Part shown: one piece after another, positions 1 to 9,075 of the stretch
How positions within the stretch are numbered: the first letter of the stretch is position 1
Layout: each line of letters opens with the position of its first letter
Source: JAJDOD01 sp050299835
GTDB taxonomy: Bacteria; Pseudomonadota; Alphaproteobacteria; Rhodobacterales; Rhodobacteraceae
Assembly (NCBI GenBank): GCA_050299835.1
Contig: JBNKWP010000004.1
Location: 195,271 to 259,270 of the forward strand
Length of the DNA: 64,000 nt
Direction of reading: 5' to 3'
The notes under the pieces: generated by a model
Told to the model about the DNA's origin: nothing
Seen by the model: the letters and a program-made list of their open reading frames with translations, nothing else
The model's database searches: none
Translations under genes and position numbers: made by a program

Positions 1-577
1 CAATCGTGGCCTCGAAGATATCGGTCGCTGCGAGCATCGCACCGGGTTTGATCGCAAAGGCTCCGACCGGAGTGCCGGGCCAGTTGTGCATCCCGTAAAC
101 CTCGTCGATGGCGAAACGCTCCATCATGCCCTCGTTCACCATCTCGCGCCCCCCGCCGCCGCCTTCTTCTGCGGGCTGGAAGATCACTGCGACAGTGCCC
201 GCGAAGTTGCGGGTCTCGGCAAGGTATTTGGCCGCCCCCAGCAGCATCGAGGTGTGACCGTCATGACCGCAGGCATGCATCTTGCCGGGGGTCTTCGACG
301 CATAAGGCACGCCGGTTTCCTCGAGGATCGGCAGAGCGTCCATATCGGCACGGAGGCCGACGCAGCGGTCGCCAGGTTTCGACCCCTTGATTATGCCCAC
401 CACGCCTGTCTGCCCGATGCCCTCGATTACTTCGTCGCAGCCGAATTCCTTCAGCTTCTCCGCCACGATCCCCGCCGTCCGGTGGACGTCGAACAAAAGC
501 TCGGGATGCTCGTGGAAATCATGCCGCCAAGCGGTGATTTCGGGAAGGAGTTCGGCAAAACGGTTGCGGACGGGCAT
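1..577 (-). CDS. M20 family amidohydrolase/peptidase (hippurate hydrolase-like), C-terminus outside window
   Basis: The visible 192 residues start at an ATG preceded by an AAAGGA ribosome site. They carry the metal-binding HACGHDGH motif near residue 97 and FQPAEEGGGGG near residue 135. In the M20D family these ligate two metal ions, and the first glutamate of the EE pair is the general base. Family members hydrolyse N-acyl amino acids or related amides in the cytoplasm. The gene runs off the left edge, so the dimerisation domain and the rest of the catalytic domain are not seen. It reads in the same direction as the thiolase upstream, with a 156-bp gap holding a TTGGCC/GGCCAA stem (611-627). 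Substrate cannot be assigned. Confidence 0.9.
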   Translation of the reverse strand, partial: MPVRNRFAELLPEITAWRHDFHEHPELLFDVHRTAGIVAEKLKEFGCDEVIEGIGQTGVVGIIKGSKPGDRCVGLRADMDALPILEETGVPYASKTPGKMHACGHDGHTSMLLGAAKYLAETRNFAGTVAVIFQPAEEGGGGGREMVNEGMMERFAIDEVYGMHNWPGTPVGAFAIKPGAMLAATDIFEATI

Positions 578-733
578 GGGTGTCCTTTCGGTCTTGGTGG
601 TGCGGGTGTTTTGGCCGGGAGGGCCAACAGGGTTTTTTACACCGGAGCCGAGGGAACTGCCACATACCGGGCGGAAATTGTGATGCGCTTGGTTCGGCAG
701 TTGCGTACGGCGGGAACGACCCTGATGCGCGGT

Positions 734-1945
734 TTACACCGCCTCAACAGCAATCGCCGTCGCCTCGCCCCCGCCAATACAGATCGACGCCACCCCCCTT
801 TTCGCACCCCTGGCCGACATCGCGCCCAGCAGCGTCACAAGAATCCGCGCCCCCGACGCTCCGATCGGATGGCCGACCGCCACCGCCCCGCCATGCACGT
901 TCAGCCGCTCATGCTCGATCCCCAATTCGCTCATCGATGCCATCGGCACACAGGCAAAGGCTTCGTTGATCTCGAAAAGATCCACATCGTCCACCGTCCA
1001 GCCGGTCTTCTCGAACAGCCGCTCTTTGGCGTAAACCGGAGCCGTGGTGAACCAGCCCGGCTCACCCGCATAGGCCGCGTGGCCCACGATCCGCGCCACG
1101 GGCGAAAGCCCCAGCGCCTCCGCGCGGCTGGCGCGGGCAAGAACCAGCGCCGCCGCCCCGTCATTGATGGAAGATGAGGATGCAGCAGTTATGGTGCCGT
1201 CCTTCTTGAATGCAGCACGCAGCGTCGGGATCTTCTCGGGGTCGATCCGGTCCGGCCCCTCGTCACGGGCGACCGTGACCTCGCCTTTCCGCGTCTTCAC
1301 CGTCACCGGCGCGATTTCCGCTCCAAACGCCCCATCGGCGGCGGCCTTGGCGCGACGCACGCTTTCCATCGCGAAGGCATCCTGATCCTCGCGCGTGAAT
1401 TGGTATTTCTCCGCGCATTCTTCCCCGAACGTACCCATGGACCGCCGGGTGCCGTCCGCGGCGATGTCATAGGCGTCTTCCAGCCCGTCCAGCATCATGT
1501 GATCCAGAATCCGCGAATGCCCGATCCGCGCGCCGCCCCGGCCCTGCGGCAGAAGGTAGGGCGCACCGGTCATGCTCTCCATGCCGCCAGCAACAACGAC
1601 CAGGGCCGAACCGGTGGCAATCGCGTCATGTGCCTGCATCACCGCTTTCATACCCGACCCGCAAACCTTGGAAATCGTGGTACAGGGAACAGAGGTCGGC
1701 AGCCCCGCGCCCAATGCCGCCTGACGCGCCGGTGCCTGGCCAAGGCCAGCGGGAAGCACGTTGCCCATCAGCACCTCGTCCACGTCCTCCGGCCTCACCC
1801 CCGCCCGCGCCACGGCTGCCCTGATCGCAGTCGCGCCAAGCTCGGTTGCCGAGACACCGGTGAATGCCCCCTGGAACGCGCCAAGCGGTGTGCGGGCCGA
1901 ACTGCAAATCACAATCGGATCGGTGGTAGAGGCATCAGGGTTCAT
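734..1945 (-). CDS. acetyl-CoA C-acetyltransferase (thiolase)
   Basis: A 403-aa thiolase, the usual size for the family, which condenses or cleaves acyl-CoA units (acetoacetyl-CoA formation, polyhydroxyalkanoate supply or beta-oxidation). The nucleophilic cysteine lies in KVCGSGMKA at about residue 95. The histidine motif is VAVGHPIGASG and the second catalytic cysteine is in CIGGGEATA near the C-terminus. The start at 1945 (MNPDAS) is preferred over the longer frame because similarity to thiolases begins at IVICSSARTP. No phaB or acyl-CoA dehydrogenase is adjacent, so the pathway is not fixed by context. It lies downstream of ygfZ but is separated from it by a terminator. Confidence 0.95.
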   Translation of the reverse strand: MNPDASTTDPIVICSSARTPLGAFQGAFTGVSATELGATAIRAAVARAGVRPEDVDEVLMGNVLPAGLGQAPARQAALGAGLPTSVPCTTISKVCGSGMKAVMQAHDAIATGSALVVVAGGMESMTGAPYLLPQGRGGARIGHSRILDHMMLDGLEDAYDIAADGTRRSMGTFGEECAEKYQFTREDQDAFAMESVRRAKAAADGAFGAEIAPVTVKTRKGEVTVARDEGPDRIDPEKIPTLRAAFKKDGTITAASSSSINDGAAALVLARASRAEALGLSPVARIVGHAAYAGEPGWFTTAPVYAKERLFEKTGWTVDDVDLFEINEAFACVPMASMSELGIEHERLNVHGGAVAVGHPIGASGARILVTLLGAMSARGAKRGVASICIGGGEATAIAVEAV

Positions 1946-2015
1946 GGGGCTCTCCGGGACATGTGAACTCAAAGTCACATGGAAACAGAACCGGAGAAGA
2001 TCCGCAAAAGCAAAC

Positions 2016-2041
2016 GGCGGCTCCCACCCCTGGGAACCGCC
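2016..2041 (-). terminator. Rho-independent terminator of ygfZ
   Basis: GGCGG/CCGCC plus TCCCA/TGGGA arms form a two-part stem with one internal mismatch and a CCCC loop. Read on the minus strand it is followed by a T-rich tail (TTTGCTTTTG). It sits between the ygfZ stop and the thiolase start, so the two genes are probably separate transcripts. Confidence 0.7.
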
Positions 2042-2128
2042 ATCCAGCAAGTGTGTGTGTGCGTAGGATCGTCGTAATCGACCCGTGTATCTTCAAATCG
2101 AATGGGTGTGACCGAAATGTGGCACACC

Positions 2129-2896
2129 TTAACCCTTTTGGGGGTCTTTCGAAGGCTCCGGCAGGTCCGCAATCACTGTCGCGTTACCGCAATGCAATGT
2201 CTCCCTGGCACGGTCGAAGCGGAGATAGGCCAGCGCGTCATCGCCGGACCGAGTGTGAAGCTGCCCCACCGGCCGGCCATCGGAAAGTGTAATCTCGGCG
2301 CCGGGGGCGGCATCGCCTTCGATCCGAACCCGCGTCAGGCCCTTTTTCAGGCTGGTTTTGTGCTTCATCCGCGCCGTGACTTCCTGGCCTACATAACACC
2401 CTATTTTGAAATCCACGCCATGCAGCGCCTCGAAATTGGTCTCCAGCGGGTAGCTTTCGTTCTGAATCAGCTCGATCCCGCTCTCGGGAATCATGTGACG
2501 GACGCGCAGTGCGTCCCAATCGTGTTCTTCGCCAGCGCGGCCATCATAAGCGCGCCAGCCCAGAGCCGGATGGCGCGGATCGGCGAATGCGCCCTCGGGC
2601 ACAGGACCAAGACCACGGGCCACGGCAATTTCGGTGGGCGCAAGCGCAACATTCGCGCGGAGTTTGTACATGGAAAGCCGCTTGAGCAGGTCATCAGAGA
2701 AAGACTCGGCCACATCGATCAGGATCGCGTCATCCGATGGAACGAGGAAAAAATCGGCCAGGTACTTCCCCTGCGGCGTCAGAAGCGCCGTCCAGACCAC
2801 CCCGTCCCGCAATTGTCTTACATCATTGGTGACGAGGTTCTGAAGAAACTCCTCCCGGTCCGACCCGGTAACGGAAATGACGGCGCGGTGCTGCAT
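2129..2896 (-). CDS. ygfZ: YgfZ/GcvT-like folate-binding Fe-S cluster assembly protein
   Basis: A 255-aa protein with the YgfZ signature K-I-G-C-Y-V-G-Q-E near residue 170, whose cysteine is the hallmark of the family. YgfZ proteins bind tetrahydrofolate and help assemble or repair iron-sulfur clusters in enzymes such as the radical-SAM protein MiaB. The start at 2896 has an AGAGG site six bases upstream; an ATG at 2914 is in frame but lacks one. The gene is divergent from the glycosyltransferase at 2957, leaving only 60 bp for both promoters. Confidence 0.92.
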   Translation of the reverse strand: MQHRAVISVTGSDREEFLQNLVTNDVRQLRDGVVWTALLTPQGKYLADFFLVPSDDAILIDVAESFSDDLLKRLSMYKLRANVALAPTEIAVARGLGPVPEGAFADPRHPALGWRAYDGRAGEEHDWDALRVRHMIPESGIELIQNESYPLETNFEALHGVDFKIGCYVGQEVTARMKHKTSLKKGLTRVRIEGDAAPGAEITLSDGRPVGQLHTRSGDDALAYLRFDRARETLHCGNATVIADLPEPSKDPQKG

Positions 2897-2956
2897 CGCT
2901 GGCCTCTTTGGCATGTTGGGATCAATATAGGGGCTGACCGCCGCAACGGAAACGCC

Positions 2957-3640
2957 ATGTCCGCCCCTTTGTCCATCGTGATCCCGACATTGAACGCAGC
3001 GCAGGCGCTTCCGGCGACAGCGGATGCACTCCTGGAAGGTGTGACCTCCGGACTGGTCCGGGAACTCGTGATCTCGGACGGCGGGTCGGATGACGCTATT
3101 GCCGACGTGGCGGAGGCTCTGGGCGCGGTCCTGATCGAAGGCCCCGCCGGGCGCGGCGGGCAACTCGCGCGCGGGGTTGCGGCGGCATCGGGCGACTGGC
3201 TGCTGCTCCTTCATGCAGACACACATCTCTCGCCGGGATGGGCCGGGGCGGTTCACGCACATATCGCGGGCCATCCCGATCAGGCTGCATGGTTCCGGCT
3301 GACATTCCGGGCTGACGGCGTTCAACCCCGGCTGGTGGCGGCGGGAGCAAATTTCAGATCCCGAATATTCGGACTGCCTTACGGCGATCAGGGACTGGTC
3401 ATTTCCAAACGTCTCCTGAAGGACGCAGGCGGCATTCAGGCGCTTCCGCTGATGGAGGACGTCGCACTGGCCCGCGCCCTGAAGGGTAAATTGCGAGGGC
3501 TGGACGTGGACGCCATGACCTCGGCGGATCGCTACGAGCGCGACGGCTGGAACCGGCGCGTGCTGCGCAACCTCGGGACACTGGCGCGGTATTACCTTGG
3601 CGTCAGGCCGGACGCATTGAAGGCGCGATACGAGAAATAG
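2957..3640 (+). CDS. family 2 glycosyltransferase (TIGR04283-like)
   Basis: A 227-aa GT-A fold protein. N-terminal SIVIPTLNA begins the nucleotide-binding fold, ISDGGSDD follows near residue 40, RGGQLARG near 75, and LLLHADTHLSPG provides the DxD-like metal site near 90. The tail has no clear membrane helix. The RGGQ and LHADT features match the transferases that accompany radical-SAM/selenium-domain proteins (TIGR04283), but no such partner is present here, so the acceptor is unknown. The 5' part of the open frame upstream of 2957 overlaps ygfZ and is not coding. Confidence 0.88.
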   Translation: MSAPLSIVIPTLNAAQALPATADALLEGVTSGLVRELVISDGGSDDAIADVAEALGAVLIEGPAGRGGQLARGVAAASGDWLLLLHADTHLSPGWAGAVHAHIAGHPDQAAWFRLTFRADGVQPRLVAAGANFRSRIFGLPYGDQGLVISKRLLKDAGGIQALPLMEDVALARALKGKLRGLDVDAMTSADRYERDGWNRRVLRNLGTLARYYLGVRPDALKARYEK

Positions 3641-3691
3641 CGCGCAACTCATACCGTCCTTCAAAAACCCTGTGGGTTGTTCCGCCTACGC

Positions 3692-5437
3692 TCATTCGTC
3701 GAATTGCAGCGCGTGTAGCCGGGCATATATCCCGCCGCGCTTCAGCAATTCCTCATGCGGACCTTCGTCCACCACGCGCCCGGCATCCATCACCACGATC
3801 TTGTCGGCCGCACGAACCGTCGCCAACCGGTGGGCGATCACCAGAGTCGTGCGGTCCTTCGACAGCGCATCCAGAGCCGCCTGCACGCGCAGCTCGCTTT
3901 CGGCATCCAGCGCCGAGGTCGCCTCGTCCATCAACAGGATCGGCGCATCACGAAGTAGAGCGCGGGCAATGGCCACCCGCTGGCGCTGGCCGCCGGACAA
4001 CTGGCCACCGCGCGGCCCCACCGGCGTGTCGAGCCCCTGCGGCAGCCGGGCGACGAATTCGGTCAGATGCGCGGCCTCGAGCACCTCGGTCATGCGCCCG
4101 TCGCTGACACCGGTCTGAGCCAGCAGGATATTGTCGCGAAGACTTTCGTCGAACATCGGCGCGTCCTGGCTCACGACCGCGAAAAGGCCGCGAAGGTCAC
4201 TTAGACCAAGCGTGTCGATGGGAACCCCACCCACGCTCACAACACCCGACTGGACATCAACAAGTCGCGTCAGAACGTTGAACACACTCGATTTCCCTGC
4301 GCCCGAGGCACCGACAAGCGCCGTCGTCTCCCCGGCCTTCGCGGTGAACGACACGCCGTCCAGCGCCGGTTCGCCCTTGTAGAGCAATGTCACATCGTCA
4401 AGTGAGATATCCGCCGATCCGGGCTCGCCCGGGCAGGCTGCCGGCTGCGCTGGCGCTGTTATGGTCGGCTCCACTTCGAACACGGCGCGGATGCGGGCCA
4501 TGCTGGTTCTGGCGGACGCCCAGGCCCCCGCGACATTGGCGAGGCGGCGCAGCGGGTCGAAGATCAGGCCCATGGCGGTGAAGAACGACATGAACTCGCC
4601 CACCGTTTTCTCGCCATCGACGATCTGACTGCCGCCGAAATAGATCACACCGGCAAATCCTACGGCCGCCACCACGTCGATCAGCCCCGGCACCGCCGCA
4701 CCGCCGATCAGTGCCCGTCTTTCATAGCGCAGGAATTCCCGGACCATACTCCGGAACCGATCTTCCTCGTGTTGCTCGGCGGTGTTCAGCTTGATCGTAT
4801 TTATGCCGTGAAAAATCTCATCCAGCCGCGTCGATAGCCGCGCCGCCCGTTCGCGGGCGGCGAATGTAACGCCCCGCACATACCGCAACAGCGCCGCCAC
4901 CGGCCCGGTCACAAGCGGGACACCAGCAATCGCGATCAGCGTCCACAGGGGATCGACCGAGATCGCCACCCAAAGCAGCGCCACCAGCGCGATCACGTCG
5001 CGCCCCGCAGCGCTGAGGACCGTCGCCCAGACCGAATTGGCCAGCGTGGTGTCGCCACGCACCCGCTCGATCAGAGTGCCGGGAGGATTGTCCTGAAAAT
5101 ACGCACTGTCCAGCGTCAGAAGATGGCCCGCCATATCCCTCTGCATTGCCGAGGTGATCCTCAGACCCACCACATTCATGATGACCCGGTGTCCAAAGGC
5201 CGTTGCCGCGCGCAGCAGGAAGATGCCCGCGATGGCCGCCGAGACCCATCCGATGGCTCGCGGGTCTCCGGCAATGAAGACATCATCGAACATCGGCTGC
5301 ATCAGATAGGACAGGCCGCCAAGCGTCGCACCTTCCAGCGCCATCAGCACCAGAGCCACGGCAACCGGGACCCGATGCGCCCTGAGATAGCGCCGCCAGA
5401 CCCAGCCCAGGATCGGTCGGTCGATGCCGTCTGTCAT
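3692..5437 (-). CDS. MsbA-like ABC exporter (fused membrane and ATPase domains)
   Basis: 581 aa: an N-terminal six-helix exporter domain (about 20-320), then an ATPase domain with Walker A GASGAGKS near residue 375, signature LSGGQRQR near 478, Walker B ILLMDEATSALD and the switch histidine in VIAHRLATV. This is a half-transporter that works as a homodimer in the inner membrane. MsbA relatives flip lipid A or other amphiphiles outward; the substrate here is not proven. Its start overlaps the 3' end of the phosphatase gene by 4 nt (ATGA-type), so the two are translationally coupled. Confidence 0.93.
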   Translation of the reverse strand: MTDGIDRPILGWVWRRYLRAHRVPVAVALVLMALEGATLGGLSYLMQPMFDDVFIAGDPRAIGWVSAAIAGIFLLRAATAFGHRVIMNVVGLRITSAMQRDMAGHLLTLDSAYFQDNPPGTLIERVRGDTTLANSVWATVLSAAGRDVIALVALLWVAISVDPLWTLIAIAGVPLVTGPVAALLRYVRGVTFAARERAARLSTRLDEIFHGINTIKLNTAEQHEEDRFRSMVREFLRYERRALIGGAAVPGLIDVVAAVGFAGVIYFGGSQIVDGEKTVGEFMSFFTAMGLIFDPLRRLANVAGAWASARTSMARIRAVFEVEPTITAPAQPAACPGEPGSADISLDDVTLLYKGEPALDGVSFTAKAGETTALVGASGAGKSSVFNVLTRLVDVQSGVVSVGGVPIDTLGLSDLRGLFAVVSQDAPMFDESLRDNILLAQTGVSDGRMTEVLEAAHLTEFVARLPQGLDTPVGPRGGQLSGGQRQRVAIARALLRDAPILLMDEATSALDAESELRVQAALDALSKDRTTLVIAHRLATVRAADKIVVMDAGRVVDEGPHEELLKRGGIYARLHALQFDE

Positions 5438-6072
5438 GCCGCCGCCTCGCCCGTGCGGTAGCGAGCCTCCAGCGCGTCCGGGTCGTATCGGGTCTCGACC
5501 CAGTCGCGCAATTTGATGCCGCTCTGCCGATATGCCGCGAGATAGGCGTCCGCCATGAAGTCGAGGATCCCGTGCCGCTTGCTATTCAGGTGAAGATATT
5601 TGAACGAAAGCTGCTTGCGCGCAATTTCGGGCGGCGTGTCGGTTTGCGCCAGAAGATAGAGAAACGCAGCCAGCCCGGTCCGGTCGATTCCGGATTTACA
5701 ATGCATGACAAAGGGTTTCTCAGCGTTTCTGAAGTTATCCAGCAACTCCAGCACGCGATCCTTACCCGTCAAACTCCCCCCGCTGACAGGCGACCGGACG
5801 AGTGTAATACCATGCGTCGCGCAGGATTCCCCCTCCAGCATCGGCAAAGGCGTATCAGGCGCCTTCCCGCGCAAAAGCAGAACCGTCCTGATCCCCCGCT
5901 GCGCCCATTTTTCGATCCGACGCCCATCGGGCTGGTTCGACCGCCAGACGCCCGGCGCGATCTCGTATTCATGGGTCCAGAAGACGCGCAGGAAGCCGTG
6001 ATCGGTCAACATCAGATGCCGAAAGGCCGCGCGACGTTCGGCATCGTTGGAAAAAAGGCTGTTCTGCTCCAC
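5434..6072 (-). CDS. dual-specificity/tyrosine phosphatase family protein
   Basis: 212 aa. The C-x5-R phosphatase signature is seen in HCKSGIDRTG near residue 125, with a serine/threonine-poor upstream region and the PDGRRIEKWAQRGIRTVLLLRG segment typical of bacterial DSP-like phosphatases. Such enzymes remove phosphate from protein tyrosine or serine, or from phosphoinositide or lipid headgroups. It is the first gene of a two-gene unit with the ABC exporter, overlapping by 4 nt, which suggests a role in processing an exported phospholipid or saccharide, or in regulating the exporter. That link is inference. Confidence 0.88.
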   Translation of the reverse strand: MEQNSLFSNDAERRAAFRHLMLTDHGFLRVFWTHEYEIAPGVWRSNQPDGRRIEKWAQRGIRTVLLLRGKAPDTPLPMLEGESCATHGITLVRSPVSGGSLTGKDRVLELLDNFRNAEKPFVMHCKSGIDRTGLAAFLYLLAQTDTPPEIARKQLSFKYLHLNSKRHGILDFMADAYLAAYRQSGIKLRDWVETRYDPDALEARYRTGEAAA

Positions 6073-6212
6073 GGGGCCTCGACCGGCTCCTGTTCCTGGG
6101 TTTCAGGGATTTAGCCTCTGGGCGTCCGCTTCACAAGGCGCACGGGCGGTTGACCCTTCCCACGGTGGCTTTTAGGTCTCTGGCAAGTCACATTCCTTCG
6201 AAAGTACGAGAC

Positions 6213-7406
6213 ATGAATCTCTCCGGCGGTCTGCCCTATCTTGCCATTCCCGGCCCTTCCGTGATGCCCGAACGGGTGCTGCGCGCCATGCACCGCTCCG
6301 CACCCAATATCTATTACGGTGCGCTCCACGACCTGGTGGCGGACCTTGTGCTGCGCCTGAAACGGCTGGCCGGAACGCAGCATCACCTGGCGATCTACAT
6401 CACCAACGGACATGGCGCATGGGAAGCGGCGGTGTCGAACGTGCTGTCGCCCGGCGACAAGGTGCTGGTGCCCGCCACGGGTCGTTTTGCGCTCGGTTGG
6501 GCCGAGGTGGCGAGGCGCATGGGCGTCGAGACCGAGATCCTCGATTTTGGCAAGCGCGACACAATCGACCTCGACCGCGTCAAGGCGCGGCTGGCCGAAG
6601 ATGACGGGCGGATCAAGGCGGTGATGACGGTGCAGACCGACACCTCGACCGGGGTCCGCAATGACATCGCCGCCCTTCGCCGCGCCATCGACGAAACGGG
6701 CCATGACGCGCTTCTGATGGTCGATTGCATGGCCTCCTTCGGCTGCGAAACCTTCGAGATGGACGCCTGGGGCGTGGACGTGATGATGACCGGCTCGCAG
6801 AAGGGGCTGATGACCCCACCGGGGCTGGGGCTGATCTATTTCTCCGACAAGGCCGACCGGGCGCGGGAGACCGCGAAATGCGTCACCCATTACTGGGACT
6901 GGCGGCCGCGGACAGATCCACCGCAATTCTACATGTATTTCTGCGGCACCGCGCCGACCCATCACCTGTTCGGACTGGACGAGGCGGTGCGCATGATCGA
7001 GGAGGAAGGGCTGGACAATGTGCTCGCCCGCCACGCTGTCCTCGCACGCGCGATCTGGGCCGCCTTCGATCACTGGGGCACGCAGGGACCGTTGGAGATC
7101 AACATCCAGAACCCCGCCCTTCGATCCCATTCCGTCACCGCGCTCCGCGCCGGGTCGGAAAAGGCGACGGCCCTGCGAAACTGGTGCGAGACGACCGCCG
7201 GTCTGACCCTGGGGATCGGGCTGGGCATGGCCGAGGACGGCTCTCCCGAATGGGATCACTTCTTCCGCATCGGCCATATGGGGCACCTGAACGCGCAGAT
7301 GATTCTCGGCGGTCTGGCGACCATCGAGGCCGGGATGCAGGCAGTTGGCCTGCCCCACGCCTCGGGTGGCATAGAACGCGCCGCAGCGGTAATCGCCGAA
7401 GCCTGA
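6213..7406 (+). CDS. serine--glyoxylate aminotransferase family (class V, PLP-dependent)
   Basis: 397 aa, the usual length of alanine/serine-glyoxylate aminotransferases. The PLP lysine is in GSQKGLMTPPGLG near residue 196, preceded by the cofactor aspartate in LLMVDCMAS and the substrate-loop motif TNGHGAWEAA. It transfers the amino group of serine (or alanine) to glyoxylate, giving hydroxypyruvate and glycine. The start at 6213 gives MNLSGGLPYLAIPGPS, the conserved N-terminus; the longer frame back to 6150 is not supported. Malate synthase G at 25.3 kb is another glyoxylate consumer in the window, but they are not linked. Confidence 0.92.
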   Translation: MNLSGGLPYLAIPGPSVMPERVLRAMHRSAPNIYYGALHDLVADLVLRLKRLAGTQHHLAIYITNGHGAWEAAVSNVLSPGDKVLVPATGRFALGWAEVARRMGVETEILDFGKRDTIDLDRVKARLAEDDGRIKAVMTVQTDTSTGVRNDIAALRRAIDETGHDALLMVDCMASFGCETFEMDAWGVDVMMTGSQKGLMTPPGLGLIYFSDKADRARETAKCVTHYWDWRPRTDPPQFYMYFCGTAPTHHLFGLDEAVRMIEEEGLDNVLARHAVLARAIWAAFDHWGTQGPLEINIQNPALRSHSVTALRAGSEKATALRNWCETTAGLTLGIGLGMAEDGSPEWDHFFRIGHMGHLNAQMILGGLATIEAGMQAVGLPHASGGIERAAAVIAEA

Positions 7407-7429
7407 TCCCTGCCAAAAGCTTAGGGTTT

Positions 7430-7603
7430 CTAATTCCTGGGTCTCAGATCGACAGTCATCAGCCGGTCTGCGCCCCAGGACACAAGCCCGGCTACGACCA
7501 TGCCCCAGATCGCCCAGATCCCGAAAAGGATCATGAAAACAATGACCCCGAATGAAACGAGGAAGGCACCGGTATAGTTTTCGGCTTCGCGCATGTGACC
7601 CAT
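7430..7603 (-). CDS. small membrane protein, unknown function
   Basis: 57 aa (54 if the start at 7594 is used), too short for many gene finders. A hydrophobic stretch of about 35 residues (YTGAFLVSFGVIVFMILFGI then WAIWGMVVAGLVSWG) forms one long or two short transmembrane helices, followed by a charged C-terminus ending RPRN. Neither start has a strong ribosome site. It sits between convergent and tandem aminotransferase genes. I do not recognise a named family; conserved small proteins of this look occur in roseobacters. Confidence 0.6.
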   Translation of the reverse strand: MGHMREAENYTGAFLVSFGVIVFMILFGIWAIWGMVVAGLVSWGADRLMTVDLRPRN

Positions 7604-7664
7604 GTGGACGAGATTAGCGCGAAAAAATGGACAATCGAGTGACAAAAATGTGGGCTGGCAAAAT

Positions 7665-8774
7665 TTAGCCGGGCCGCACCGATAGCAGCGCCTCGGGCAG
7701 GGTTTCGGCCAACAGATCAAGGTCTTCGGGCAGCCCCGCGCTGATGCGGATACAGCGATTTCCGGGCGCGGCGAAGGGCATTCGCACGAAGACACCCCGC
7801 GCGACCAGTTCCGCCAGCACCGCCTTGGCAAAGGCATCGTCCTGCCCGCAGTCGATGGTGACGAAGTTGGTGGCCGAAGGCAGCGGCGTCAGCCCGTTCG
7901 CGACCGCAATCTCCCCGATCCGCGCACGCGCCTCGGCCACGCGGGTCCGCACCTCCGCCACCCAGCCCGGATCGCCAAGCGCGGCCAGCGCCGCCGCCTG
8001 GCTCACTCGCGACATCCCGAAATGGTTGCGGATCTTCTCGAAGCCCCGGATCACATCCGCCCGCCCGAGCGCATAACCCACGCGCATGCCAGCCAATCCG
8101 TAAGCCTTGGAAAAGGTCCGCATCCGGATCACGCGCGGGTCGCTGACATCGATCGCAGGCACAGCACCCTCGGGCGCGAATTCGACATAGGCCTCGTCGA
8201 GGACCAGCAGACAATTCTCCGGCAGGTTCGCGATCATCGCATCAAGCGTTGCGGCATCGTGCCAGGACCCCATCGGGTTGTCAGGATTGGCCAGATAGAT
8301 CAGCTTCGCGTTTTCCCGCCGCGCAGCTTCAAGCAGACTCTCCGGGTCTTCCCGGTCATCGACGTATGGCACCGTCACCAGTTTCCCGCCGAACCCCGCA
8401 ACATGGTAGTTGAAGGTCGGATAGGCGCCGTCGGATGTCACCACCGCGTCGCCCTCGCCCACATAGAGCCGGACCACATAGCCCAGAAGCGCATCCACGC
8501 CCTCGCCCACCACTACTTCGTCGGGCGCGATACCAAGCGACGCGGCCAGCGCATTGCGCAGGTCGTGGGATTCGGGGTCCCCGTACATCCAGGCACCGCT
8601 CGCGGCCTCCCGGATCGCCTCGATGACGCGCGGCGACGGGCCGAAGACACTTTCGTTGGCCCCCAGCCGCGCGGCGAAAACCCGACCGCTCTGCCGTTCG
8701 ATCGCTTCGGGACCGACGAAGGGAACGGCGGCAGGCAGGCTTTGGGCCAAGGGCGTTTCCATAGGGCGTTTCAT
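7665..8774 (-). CDS. class I/II aminotransferase, histidinol-phosphate aminotransferase-like
   Basis: 369 aa. The PLP lysine is in TFSKAYGLAGMRVGYALG near residue 222. Cofactor contacts appear as LANPDNPMGS and LVLDEAYVEF, and the C-terminal RISAG arginine binds the carboxylate. HisC converts imidazole-acetol phosphate and glutamate to histidinol phosphate; close relatives act on aromatic or other amino acids. There is no his gene nearby, so it may be a second, broad-specificity copy. Start 8774 (MKRPMET) or 8762 (METPLA) are both possible; neither has a clear ribosome site. Confidence 0.88.
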   Translation of the reverse strand: MKRPMETPLAQSLPAAVPFVGPEAIERQSGRVFAARLGANESVFGPSPRVIEAIREAASGAWMYGDPESHDLRNALAASLGIAPDEVVVGEGVDALLGYVVRLYVGEGDAVVTSDGAYPTFNYHVAGFGGKLVTVPYVDDREDPESLLEAARRENAKLIYLANPDNPMGSWHDAATLDAMIANLPENCLLVLDEAYVEFAPEGAVPAIDVSDPRVIRMRTFSKAYGLAGMRVGYALGRADVIRGFEKIRNHFGMSRVSQAAALAALGDPGWVAEVRTRVAEARARIGEIAVANGLTPLPSATNFVTIDCGQDDAFAKAVLAELVARGVFVRMPFAAPGNRCIRISAGLPEDLDLLAETLPEALLSVRPG

Positions 8775-9075
8775 GGCCGCGATACGATACCGAATGGCGC
8801 GATCCCGCAAGATGGTGCGCCGATTTCTGCGCAGAAATCAGCGCGGAACACTGGGACTTTCGCGCCGCTCAACGCACCGCGCCTTGTGCCGGACGCCCAA
8901 AAACCGGGCGTGACGCAACTCAAATCGTCCGCGATGATCGGTCGATTTTATTTATCCATATCAGATGCTTAGTTCTCACGAATTTATCAGGTTTTCGTCA
9001 CAACTTTTCCCCAATCCCCGGCTCTACCGCGCCCTGGGAGGAGATTGACGTCAATAGAATGCGGAGCAAAAAAGC
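8775..9075. other. intergenic region between divergent genes
   Basis: 301 bp with no convincing coding frame. The part from 8935 to 9010 is AT-richer than its surroundings and probably carries the promoters of the aminotransferase (minus) and the PilJ-type protein (plus). A GGGAGGAGATTG stretch at 9036-9047 resembles a ribosome site but is about 30 bp from the ATG at 9076. I see no repeat or stable hairpin. Confidence 0.4.

Noticed and set aside
86..1177. 363-residue open frame on the plus strand opposite the M20 and thiolase genes
   Set aside because: It spans two real minus-strand genes, is rich in H/R/P as antisense frames in GC-rich DNA are, and matches no family.
2051..2060. GT dinucleotide run
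   Set aside because: Only five units; too short to call a functional or slippage-prone repeat, and not within a gene.
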